Positions 1-5,200 of a stretch of DNA of 9,009 nt are shown here, one piece after another. The translations under genes were made by a program, and so were the position numbers. The first letter of the stretch is position 1; each line of letters opens with the position of its first letter. The notes below the pieces were generated by a model. That model worked only from the letters and a program-made list of their open reading frames with translations. It did no database searches and had not been told where the DNA came from. This DNA comes from Veillonella parvula (GTDB taxonomy: Bacteria > Bacillota > Negativicutes > Veillonellales > Veillonellaceae). Location of the stretch: assembly GCA_947096075.1 (NCBI GenBank), contig CAMUQE010000076.1:1-9009 (forward strand). Reading direction: 5' to 3'.

Positions 1-55
1 CTGATAGCTGATAGCTGATAGCTGATAGCTGATAGCTGATAGCTGATAGCTGATA
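1..55. repeat. Heptanucleotide tandem array (CTGATAG)n, cut by window edge
   Basis: Seven perfect copies of the 7-bp unit CTGATAG plus six bases of an eighth are visible, and the left end lies outside the window, so the true copy number is unknown. Because 7 is not a multiple of 3, every + strand frame meets TGA or TAG within 21 bases, so it is not coding on that strand. On the - strand the unit reads CTATCAG without stops. The array ends 14 bp before a TATAAT box and 39 bp before the yedF start. Perfect short repeats like this are prone to slipped-strand copy-number change. Confidence 0.95.
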
Positions 56-68
56 CTTTCATAAAACA

Positions 69-74
69 TATAAT
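69..74 (+). promoter_or_regulatory. Candidate -10 box of yedF promoter
   Basis: A perfect TATAAT lies 19 bp before the preferred yedF start. The -35 position falls at the junction with the heptamer array, where CTGATA (4 of 6 matches to TTGACA) recurs, but at spacings of 13 or 20 bp rather than 17. If used, the leader would be only about 13 nt. An upstream promoter outside the window is equally possible. Confidence 0.4.
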
Positions 75-93
75 GTATATAAAGAGGTGCATG

Positions 94-693
94 ATGAGCA
101 ATACAAACGAATTAACTGTAGATGTGCGCGGTAGCTTATGTCCAAAACCTGTTATCGAGACCAAGAAGGTAAGCGATTCGAATCAAAGTGCCATTATTAC
201 AACTATTGTAGATAATGAAGTGAGTCGCGATAATGTAGCGAAGTTTGGTAAGTCTCGAGGCTATGGTGTGGAAGTTCGCCAAGATGGCAAGGATTTCTAT
301 CTTACACTGACACCTAATGCGAATCCGGTAAATGAAGTTAGTTGTGAGCCCTTGAACTATGGTAATCGCGTCGTTTTGATGACAAAGGATTACCTTGGTG
401 AAGGTAGTGAAGAGTTAGGTCGCAATCTAATGAAAACGTTCTGGGGGTGCATGCTTGAAGCGGATGTAAAACCATCAAAAATTTATTTCATCAACAGCAG
501 TGTTAAGATGGTTGTAAATGATTCGGTTCATTTAGAAAATATTAAAAAACTAGCTGATCTTGGTGTTGAGATTGCAGCGTGTGGTATTTGTCTTGATTTC
601 TATGGGGTAAAAGAAGAGCTTGGCGTAGGTAGTATTACTAATATGTATGTAATTACAGACTCTATTTTAGGGGATAATATTGTTAAACTATAA
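94..693 (+). CDS. yedF: YedF family sulfurtransferase-like selenium metabolism protein
   Basis: A 199-residue protein with two domains. Residues about 7-78 form a TusA/SirA-like domain with the signature RGSLCPKPVI and candidate sulfur- or selenium-carrying Cys16. Residues about 88-199 form a DsrE-like domain with Cys119 (FWGCM) and a CGIC motif (Cys163, Cys166). This architecture defines the YedF family, associated with selenium metabolism by co-occurrence with selD; the exact reaction is not established. A role in moving persulfide or selenide sulfur/selenium in the cytoplasm is inferred. The start at 94 was chosen because AGAGG (83-87) lies six bases before it and the TusA domain begins right after; ATGs at 73 and 91 are in frame but badly spaced from it. 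The next gene encodes a Se/S carrier-like protein, which supports the assignment. Confidence 0.88.
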   Translation: MSNTNELTVDVRGSLCPKPVIETKKVSDSNQSAIITTIVDNEVSRDNVAKFGKSRGYGVEVRQDGKDFYLTLTPNANPVNEVSCEPLNYGNRVVLMTKDYLGEGSEELGRNLMKTFWGCMLEADVKPSKIYFINSSVKMVVNDSVHLENIKKLADLGVEIAACGICLDFYGVKEELGVGSITNMYVITDSILGDNIVKL

Positions 694-805
694 TTTTTAG
701 CGTTATAGTGTTTAATTTGTCGACTCCGATGAGTGTTTATATTTCTTAGCTTCAAACTGGCATATAAAAAATCCAAGCTTAGTAGGTATTAGAGGAGGTG
801 AGGCG

Positions 806-1063
806 TTGGAAAATAAAAAATTACTTATAGTCTTTACATCCTATTATTTTGGGGATAAGGCAGACAAAGTATTAACAGAATTAGATGTGCCTCATCAATT
901 GATGGCTACACCTCCGGAGCTTTATGATATGTGTGGTTTATCTATAGAAATAGAGCCGAGTATTGTTGATCAAGTTAAGGTCATTTTGAAAGAGCATAAA
1001 ATTAGTACATCTGGCTTATTTTGGTATGAAAAAGGTGAGCTAGCAGTGCCTTATAAAGCCTAG
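806..1063 (+). CDS. DUF3343 / putative Se/S carrier-like protein
   Basis: An 85-residue protein of the DUF3343 family, now described as putative Se/S carrier-like. It has the family's overall form: an N-terminal strand (KLLIVFTSYY), the segment LMATPPELYDMCGLSIEIE with a single candidate carrier Cys43 followed by Gly, and a C-terminal WYEKGEL stretch. The start is TTG at 806, chosen because a strong AGAGGAGGTG (791-800) sits seven bases upstream and no ATG is available. The gene follows yedF after 112 bp in the same direction without a convincing terminator between them, so cotranscription is possible. Its stop codon lies inside the terminator stem that follows. A shared function with YedF in Se or S trafficking is inferred from family and neighbourhood; no biochemical role is known to me. 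Confidence 0.82.
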   Translation: MENKKLLIVFTSYYFGDKADKVLTELDVPHQLMATPPELYDMCGLSIEIEPSIVDQVKVILKEHKISTSGLFWYEKGELAVPYKA

Positions 1064-1081
1064 ACAATGTCTAGGCTTTTT
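1055..1081 (+). terminator. Rho-independent terminator of yedF/Se-carrier unit
   Basis: AAAGCCTAGAC (1055-1065) pairs perfectly with GTCTAGGCTTT (1069-1079) around a three-base loop, followed by further T residues. The TAG stop codon of the preceding gene (1061-1063) is part of the left arm, so the last codons are embedded in the hairpin. Confidence 0.88.
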
Positions 1082-1101
1082 GGTTTTAGTGTTAATCTTC
1101 A

Positions 1102-1107
1102 TATAAT
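1102..1107 (+). promoter_or_regulatory. Candidate -10 box upstream of nitroreductase gene
   Basis: A TATAAT box lies just downstream of the preceding terminator and 60 bp before the nitroreductase start. The -35 area (TTGGTT, 1080-1085, 16-bp spacer) matches only three of six consensus bases. The terminator implies that a promoter should exist between 1080 and 1160, but this exact box is tentative. Confidence 0.35.
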
Positions 1108-1167
1108 TTGAACGGTGAGTATGGTACTATAAGAATATGATATTTTTTATCAATTATGGAGGTACAT

Positions 1168-1875
1168 ATGAGTAAGTATGAAATAGATAATATAAAATTA
1201 ACAGCCCCTAAATTTGATCGAAAAGATTTAGAGTATGCTATGACCTATCGTTATGCATGTAAGAAATTTGATAGTACTAAAAAGATTAGTGATGAAGACT
1301 GGAATGCTATCTTACAGGCAGCGCGTTTGTCTCCAACATCCTTAGGCTTTGAGGCATATCAGTTATTAGTCGTTCAAAACCCAGAGATTCGTGAAAAGAT
1401 GAAAGCTCATGGTTGGGGTATTTTAGCTGGTCTAGAAGCAAGTCATTTGGTAGTGTTCTTAACACGTAAAAAGGTAGATTTAGAATTTGATTCTCCTTAT
1501 GTACGCTATATTCAAGAAGAGGTTAAACAATTGCCTGCTGAAGTAGATGCTATCTATAAAGAAAAATATGCTCAATTTACTACTGAAGACTATAAAACCT
1601 TTGAGTCTGATCGTGCTGCTTTTGATTGGTCCTCCAAACAAGCATATATCGTTATGGCGAATATGATGACTATGGCTGCCTATGAAGGTCTTGACTCCTG
1701 TGCGTTAGAAGGCTTCAATCAAGATAAGATGACAGCCCTCTTAGGCGATGAATTAGGTCTCTTTGATACGAAGCACTTTGGTGTTGCTGTGATGGCCGCC
1801 TTTGGCTATCGCGATGAAGAGCCACATCGAAATAAAACACGCCGTACAATGGATGAAATTGTTACCGTAGTTTAA
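1168..1875 (+). CDS. Nitroreductase family NAD(P)H-dependent flavoprotein
   Basis: A 235-residue protein with the fold signatures of the FMN-binding nitroreductase (NfsB-like) family: RYACKKFD (residues 28-35), where the basic residues contact the FMN phosphate; SPTSLGFEAYQLLVV (55-69), a flavin-contacting loop and strand; DSCALEGF (176-183); GYRDEEP (213-219); and a basic C-terminal tail NKTRR. Such enzymes reduce nitro compounds, quinones or other electrophiles in the cytoplasm using NAD(P)H; the natural substrate cannot be read from sequence. ATG at 1168 is preferred over ATG at 1156 because GGAGG (1158-1162) lies five bases before it and would overlap the upstream start. The gene appears monocistronic: a terminator precedes it and a 157-bp AT-rich gap follows. 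Confidence 0.9.
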   Translation: MSKYEIDNIKLTAPKFDRKDLEYAMTYRYACKKFDSTKKISDEDWNAILQAARLSPTSLGFEAYQLLVVQNPEIREKMKAHGWGILAGLEASHLVVFLTRKKVDLEFDSPYVRYIQEEVKQLPAEVDAIYKEKYAQFTTEDYKTFESDRAAFDWSSKQAYIVMANMMTMAAYEGLDSCALEGFNQDKMTALLGDELGLFDTKHFGVAVMAAFGYRDEEPHRNKTRRTMDEIVTVV

Positions 1876-1932
1876 TCAATTGTGACTTTTATAACTACAT
1901 CGAATTTCTTCATTTAATCTTTAGAAATGAAT

Positions 1933-2013
1933 GGTATATTATAAATATACAGATTATTTATAATATTTATAAAGCCCATATAATTTGGTAGGATATTATA
2001 AATATATTGATTA
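1933..2013. repeat. AT-only repeated/inverted motif cluster upstream of stress genes
   Basis: The 14-mer ATATTATAAATATA occurs at 1936-1949 and again at 1993-2006, within longer similar copies (1933-1956 and 1991-2013) that both end in GATTA. An inverted copy of its first 11 bases, ATTTATAATAT, lies between them at 1956-1966 and can pair with 1936-1946 around a nine-base loop. TATAAT boxes occur at 1959-1964 and 1979-1984 without clear -35 partners. The cluster probably contains the promoter and perhaps binding sites for the glsB/csbD-type pair; the function is inferred. Confidence 0.55.
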
Positions 2014-2032
2014 AATAGGAAGGAGTGATCGT

Positions 2033-2269
2033 ATGTTATGGTCAATTATCGTTGGTGGTTTTATCGGTTTTCTAGCAGGTGCTATCACTAACAAAGGTGG
2101 TGCAATGGGTATCATTGCCAATGTTGTTGCTGGCTTAATTGGTTCGTCGGTAGGTCAAGCAATATTTGGTACATGGGGACCAAGTCTTGCTGGTATGGCA
2201 TTAATTCCTTCTGTTTTAGGTGCAGTAATTGTTGTTGCTGTTGTTTCGTTTTTCTTCGGAAAGAAATGA
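2033..2269 (+). CDS. GlsB/YeaQ/YmgE family stress response membrane protein
   Basis: A 78-residue, glycine-rich and very hydrophobic protein with the small-protein layout of the GlsB/YeaQ/YmgE (transglycosylase-associated) family. Three predicted membrane segments cover about residues 2-18, 24-46 and 52-75, ending in a short FFFGKK tail on the cytoplasmic side. Family members are often stress-induced in enterobacteria and Gram-positives; the molecular function is unknown and the 'transglycosylase-associated' name is historical. AAGGAG (2020-2025) sits seven bases before the ATG. The CsbD gene begins 66 bp downstream on the same strand with no terminator between, so the two are probably cotranscribed as a stress unit. 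Confidence 0.9.
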   Translation: MLWSIIVGGFIGFLAGAITNKGGAMGIIANVVAGLIGSSVGQAIFGTWGPSLAGMALIPSVLGAVIVVAVVSFFFGKK

Positions 2270-2335
2270 TAGCAATTTCTTTGTAAAAATATAGCTAAAT
2301 AGCTAAAAGGATTTTACATGAAAGGATCCATAATA

Positions 2336-2572
2336 ATGGCATTAGACGATAAATTAAACCAAGCTAAAGGTGCATTAAAAGAAAATGCAGGTAAATTAAC
2401 TGGTGACAAAAAATTGGAAGCAGAAGGTGTTGTAGAAAATACAGCTGCAAAAGTTAAAGACGTTGCACATGATGTTGCTGAAGATCTCAAAAAAACAGCT
2501 GAAGATGTTAAAGATGCTGTAGATGGTGCGATTAGTGGCGTCAAAAATGTTTTCCATAAAGACGATAAATAA
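2336..2572 (+). CDS. CsbD family stress protein
   Basis: A 78-residue, highly charged, Lys/Asp/Glu/Ala-rich protein. The N-terminal LNQAKGALKENAGKLTGDKK motif is typical of CsbD, a family named after a sigma-B-controlled Bacillus subtilis general stress protein. The remainder is a run of amphipathic helix (repeated VKD, AED and KDA steps) and there are no cysteines. CsbD proteins are abundant under stress but their activity is unknown. ATG at 2336 was chosen because family members begin close to this point and AAAGGA (2321-2326) precedes it. An in-frame ATG at 2318 with its own AAAAGG (2305-2310) would add six residues, and I cannot exclude it. The gene ends just before a strong bidirectional terminator. 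Confidence 0.88.
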   Translation: MALDDKLNQAKGALKENAGKLTGDKKLEAEGVVENTAAKVKDVAHDVAEDLKKTAEDVKDAVDGAISGVKNVFHKDDK

Positions 2573-2601
2573 TTTTAAATAACAGGCTATCATTAGCAAT
2601 A

Positions 2602-2635
2602 AAAAACCAGTAAATCATTGGATTTACTGGTTTTT
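2602..2635. terminator. Bidirectional terminator between csbD-type gene and ychF
   Basis: A perfect 15-bp stem pairs AAAAACCAGTAAATC (2602-2616) with GATTTACTGGTTTTT (2621-2635) around the loop ATTG. The A run on one side and T run on the other give a U-tract in both directions, serving the convergent csbD-type and ychF transcripts. Confidence 0.93.
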
Positions 2636-2650
2636 GTTATATAAATTTGT

Positions 2651-3757
2651 TTATACGTTGAAACGGAAGTGTGTTACATCGCCGTCTTTCATAACGTACT
2701 CTTTACCTTCAAGGCGTACAAGGCCTTTTTCTTTAGCCGCGTTTTGGCTACCACAAGCTTGTAAGTCATCGAAGGATACGATTTCGGCACGGATAAAGCC
2801 TTTTTCGATATCGGAGTGGATTTTACCAGCCGCTTGCGGAGCTTTTGTACCGTTTACGATTGTCCAGGCACGAGCTTCCATTTCACCAGCTGTGAAGTAG
2901 TTAATGAGACCTAACAGAGCATAGCTTGCTTTAATCAGTTTAGTTAAGCCAGATTCTTCAAGACCGAGATCTTCGAGGAATGCAGCGGATTCTTCGTCGG
3001 ATAATTCAGCAATCTCAGACTCGATGCGAGCAGAAACTACAACAATGCCAGCACCTTCATTTTTAGCGTACTCTTCAACGCGTTTTACGTGTTCGTTAGC
3101 GGAGTAATCAGCCACTTCGTCTTCAGATACGTTAGCTACAAATAGGGATGGTTTAGCAGTGAGCAAAGTTAATTCTTTGATCATTTCTAATTCGTCTTCG
3201 TTAAGACCTTGTGCTCGAACTGGTTTAGCTTCGCCAAGACCTTCGATGATGCGCTCTAACAATGGCAATTCCGCACGAGCGTCTTTGTCGCCGGATTTAG
3301 CGATTTTCTCGATACGTTGTTTGCGTTTTTCTACAGACTCAAGGTCAGCCAAGCAAAGTTCCGTGTTGATGATTTCGATATCTCGAATTGGATCGATAGA
3401 ACCAGCAACATGAGTGATGTTAGGGTCCTCGAAACAGCGAATAACTTGGGCAATCGCATCTACTTGGCGGATGTGGCTAAGAAATTTATTACCTAAACCT
3501 TCACCTTTAGAAGCGCCTTCAACGAGGCCTGCAATATCGACAAAGCGCATAGCAGCAGGGAGAATGCGTTTGGAACCAAACATTTCAGCCAACACGGCTA
3601 AACGATTATCTGGAACATCTACGACACCTACATTTGGTTCGATTGTACAGAATGGATAGTTGGCAGCTTCAGCGCCCGCTTTTGTAATGGCGTTGAATAA
3701 TGTACTTTTACCAACATTTGGAAGGCCTACGATGCCTACTTCTAAATTTGTGCTCAT
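2651..3757 (-). CDS. ychF: Redox-regulated ATPase YchF (OLA1 family P-loop protein)
   Basis: A 368-residue protein, about the usual length for the family. The Walker A/G1 motif GLPNVGKST covers residues 11-19 and G3 is DIAGL at 74-78. The usual NKxD guanine-specificity motif is replaced by NVSE (209-212), the change that gives YchF/OLA1 proteins their ATP preference. A coiled-coil insertion lies at about 135-175 and a C-terminal TGS domain at about 283-366. Cys37 in FCTIEPN matches in context the redox-sensitive cysteine described in E. coli YchF. The family binds ribosomes and is linked to translation and stress response. The - strand site AAAGGTGG lies four bases before the ATG. No operon partner is evident, since ddh upstream has its own terminator. 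Confidence 0.97.
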   Translation of the reverse strand: MSTNLEVGIVGLPNVGKSTLFNAITKAGAEAANYPFCTIEPNVGVVDVPDNRLAVLAEMFGSKRILPAAMRFVDIAGLVEGASKGEGLGNKFLSHIRQVDAIAQVIRCFEDPNITHVAGSIDPIRDIEIINTELCLADLESVEKRKQRIEKIAKSGDKDARAELPLLERIIEGLGEAKPVRAQGLNEDELEMIKELTLLTAKPSLFVANVSEDEVADYSANEHVKRVEEYAKNEGAGIVVVSARIESEIAELSDEESAAFLEDLGLEESGLTKLIKASYALLGLINYFTAGEMEARAWTIVNGTKAPQAAGKIHSDIEKGFIRAEIVSFDDLQACGSQNAAKEKGLVRLEGKEYVMKDGDVTHFRFNV

Positions 3758-3828
3758 GGTACCACCTTTTATTAACTAATTGATTTCGTTCTTTGTGAAA
3801 GTTTCCGTAGAAACTCTATCAAATAAAT

Positions 3829-3837
3829 ATTATATCA
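3829..3837 (-). promoter_or_regulatory. Extended -10 promoter of ychF
   Basis: On the - strand this reads TGATATAAT, an extended TGn box joined to a perfect -10. No good -35 is seen 17 bp upstream, which extended -10 promoters tolerate. The predicted leader is about 65 nt and holds a small hairpin (AGTTTC/GAAACT, 3800-3815). Confidence 0.55.
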
Positions 3838-3906
3838 TATAGGAGCAATACTATTGTACTAAAAAGTGACACTGTTAAGTGCATAGAGATTGGTAGTATC
3901 ACTAAT

Positions 3907-3937
3907 AAAAAAATCCTACACGGTTGTGTAGGATTTT
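3907..3937 (-). terminator. Rho-independent terminator of ddh
   Basis: AAAATCCTACAC (3910-3921) pairs with GTGTAGGATTTT (3926-3937) around a four-base loop. On the - strand the stem is followed by a run of seven Ts (3907-3913 on the + strand are A). It begins nine bases after the ddh stop and insulates ychF from ddh transcription. Confidence 0.92.
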
Positions 3938-3946
3938 ATATTTTTC

Positions 3947-4918
3947 TTATAGAGAATGTGCTCTTAAGTCCGCAGCGGATTGTGTAGAAATCCAAGCAGG
4001 TGGAATGTCGAATACTGTGTAGCAACCTGTGCCGCCGTGTTTAGCAAGGCGGTAGATGCCACGTGCGTAAGCAACGAGGGCAGAACCTGTGAATTCAGGG
4101 TTGGAGTCAAGTTTCAAGGAGTACTCAATAACGTGACGTGTGCCATCTGTGCTTTCACCAGAGCGAAGAACGAAACCACCGTGCGGAATGCCTTTGTGGT
4201 CGCGATCAAGTTCTTCTTGGGAAATGAAGTGAACGATAGTTTCATAACCTATGAAGTAGTTTTCCATAGTTTTGATTTCGTTTTCAATTTTAGCTTTATC
4301 CGCATCAGGAGCAGCTACTACGTAGCACTCACGAAGGTGACCTTTGTAGCCATCAACGTCTGGAGTTTGACCATTGCGAATTTCTTCTAAGTATTGTTCT
4401 TTAGGACAAGTGTATTGACGTGCGTCAACTACGCCTTCAAGACGACGGATTGCATCAGAGTGACCTTGGGATACGCCACGGCCCCAGAATGTGTAGGACT
4501 TGCCTTTTGGTAAGATCGCTTCTGCGAAAACACGTTGTAAGGAGAACATACCTGGATCCCAACCGCAAGAAATCAATGTAGCCGTTTTAGCTTCTTTCGC
4601 CACTTTGTCTACATTAGCGAAGTGTTCAGGGATACGTGCATGTGTATCGAAGGAATCAATACAGTTGAAGTACTTAGTTACCATTGGTGTTTGTTCGATA
4701 AGATCTGTTGCAGAACCGCCACAAAGAACCATAACATCGATTTTACCTTTAAAGTTAGGAATATCTTCCATCGTGTAAGTAGGTACACCAGATACAGTTT
4801 CTAGACCTTTACGGCGAGAGAAAACGCCAACGAGCTCCATATCAGGTTGTAGCTGAACGGATGCTTCTACGCCACGAGCCAAATTGCCGTAGCCAACGAT
4901 ACCAATACGAATATTCAT
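3947..4918 (-). CDS. ddh: meso-diaminopimelate D-dehydrogenase
   Basis: A 323-residue protein, close to the roughly 320 residues of characterised enzymes. It converts L-tetrahydrodipicolinate, ammonia and NADPH directly to meso-diaminopimelate in one reversible step (EC 1.4.1.16), bypassing the acylated intermediates. An N-terminal Rossmann domain opens with IRIGIVGYGNLARG (residues 3-16). Family signatures follow: SFDTHA (89-94), SCGWDPGMFSLQR (117-129), FWGRGVSQGHSDAIRR (144-159) and HGGFV (246-250). AGGAGG lies five bases before the ATG on the - strand. The gene has its own extended -10 promoter and its own terminator, so it appears monocistronic. The proposed promoter carries an upstream 18-bp element that recurs before dapL, suggesting coordinated DAP supply. 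Confidence 0.96.
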   Translation of the reverse strand: MNIRIGIVGYGNLARGVEASVQLQPDMELVGVFSRRKGLETVSGVPTYTMEDIPNFKGKIDVMVLCGGSATDLIEQTPMVTKYFNCIDSFDTHARIPEHFANVDKVAKEAKTATLISCGWDPGMFSLQRVFAEAILPKGKSYTFWGRGVSQGHSDAIRRLEGVVDARQYTCPKEQYLEEIRNGQTPDVDGYKGHLRECYVVAAPDADKAKIENEIKTMENYFIGYETIVHFISQEELDRDHKGIPHGGFVLRSGESTDGTRHVIEYSLKLDSNPEFTGSALVAYARGIYRLAKHGGTGCYTVFDIPPAWISTQSAADLRAHSL

Positions 4919-4935
4919 ATTAGCCTCCTATATAG

Positions 4936-4950
4936 ATTGAAATATTCAAT
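4936..4950. promoter_or_regulatory. Palindrome in ddh leader (operator candidate)
   Basis: ATTGAA (4936-4941), three bases, then TTCAAT (4945-4950) form a perfect 6-bp inverted repeat. It lies between the predicted ddh start of transcription (about 4957) and the ribosome binding site, where a bound repressor could block elongation. It is short and AT-rich, so chance is a real alternative. Confidence 0.3.
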
Positions 4951-4963
4951 AATTAACATACTT

Positions 4964-4972
4964 ATTATAGCA
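4964..4972 (-). promoter_or_regulatory. Extended -10 promoter of ddh
   Basis: On the - strand this reads TGCTATAAT: an extended TGn element plus a perfect -10. The -35 region is a poor match (TTATTA at 18-bp spacing). The predicted leader of about 40 nt is too short for a lysine riboswitch. Confidence 0.62.
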
Positions 4973-4988
4973 TACATTCATGGTTTTT

Positions 4989-5006
4989 AATAATTTTCTA
5001 TAGAAT
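4989..5006. promoter_or_regulatory. Shared DAP-gene upstream element, ddh copy
   Basis: The + strand reads AATAATTTTCTATAGAAT, with the 10-bp palindrome TTCTATAGAA at 4996-5005. It matches the element at 8946-8963 upstream of dapL in 17 of 18 positions and the same orientation. There are 19 bp between it and the ddh -10 box, so it covers the -35 region and just upstream, as expected for a regulator site or UP-like element. Confidence 0.5.
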
Positions 5007-5125
5007 TTATTGAGTTTGTGTAGAAAAATAATTAATCTTCAAATTTAAATAGTAATTTGTGAACAACTATATCGATACATAGCGTGTTGTTATAGGGGGA
5101 AAATAAAAAATCATATGAGTAAAAT

Positions 5126-5156
5126 TTGACACGTATACCCCCGGACTAGATACAAT
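5126..5156 (+). promoter_or_regulatory. Promoter of autotransporter gene
   Basis: A perfect -35 TTGACA lies at 5126-5131. The -10 is either GATACA at 5149-5154 (17-bp spacer) or TACAAT at 5151-5156 (five of six consensus bases, 19-bp spacer). The spacer holds the palindrome GTATAC and a CCCCC run. Further upstream, 5062-5090 contains TATCGATA and imperfect AACAA/TTGTT arms that could bind a regulator. Confidence 0.6.
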
Positions 5157-5185
5157 TAAACTAGTTACGTTTATAGTTTAATTGT
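5152..5185 (+). promoter_or_regulatory. 12-bp inverted repeat over -10 region and leader of autotransporter gene
   Basis: ACAATTAAACTA (5152-5163) and TAGTTTAATTGT (5174-5185) are perfect inverted repeats separated by ten bases, with arm centres 22 bp apart, about two helical turns. The left arm overlaps the -10 box and the right arm ends just before the Shine-Dalgarno site (AGGAG, 5189-5193). If transcription starts near 5160-5163, little of the left arm is transcribed, favouring a DNA operator over an RNA hairpin. An earlier start would instead allow a leader stem-loop close to the ribosome binding site. Confidence 0.6.
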
Positions 5186-5200
5186 TAGAGGAGCTAAAAA

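Noticed and set aside
687..709. ACTATAA/TTATAGT stem after yedF as a terminator
   Set aside because: The stem is only 7 bp and almost all A/T, with no T-run after it. It is too weak to call a terminator, so yedF and the next gene may still be cotranscribed.
1909..1931. TTCATTT/AAATGAA hairpin after the nitroreductase gene as a terminator
   Set aside because: It is a 7-bp A/T-dominated stem with a nine-base loop and no U-tract, so it is unconvincing. The end of this transcript remains unassigned.
2291..2306. Tandem ATAGCTAA x2 before the CsbD gene as a regulatory repeat
   Set aside because: Only two 8-bp copies in an AT-rich gap of 66 bp; too little to distinguish from chance.
2265..2594. 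AATGATAGC / GCTATCATT inverted repeat flanking the CsbD gene, resembling insertion ends
   Set aside because: The arms are only 9 bp, with no target-site duplication and no transposase. The similarity to the heptamer unit at the left edge is probably chance in AT-rich DNA.
3159..3659. Open + strand frames inside ychF
   Set aside because: They are antisense to a full-length, motif-complete YchF gene, have no ribosome binding sites and give low-complexity translations.
3846..3856. CAATACTATTG palindrome near the ychF -35 region as an operator
   Set aside because: The arms are 5 bp of mostly A/T, with no second copy elsewhere in the window and no supporting context.
3980..4390. A 136-residue open + strand frame inside ddh
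   Set aside because: It lies wholly antisense to ddh, whose conserved motifs span the region. The translation shows no recognisable domain and its start has no Shine-Dalgarno site.
4919..4975. Possible lysine riboswitch in front of ddh or dapL
   Set aside because: The predicted leaders are only about 40 nt (ddh) and 27 nt (dapL), far too short for the multi-helix lysine aptamer, and no terminator precedes either start codon.
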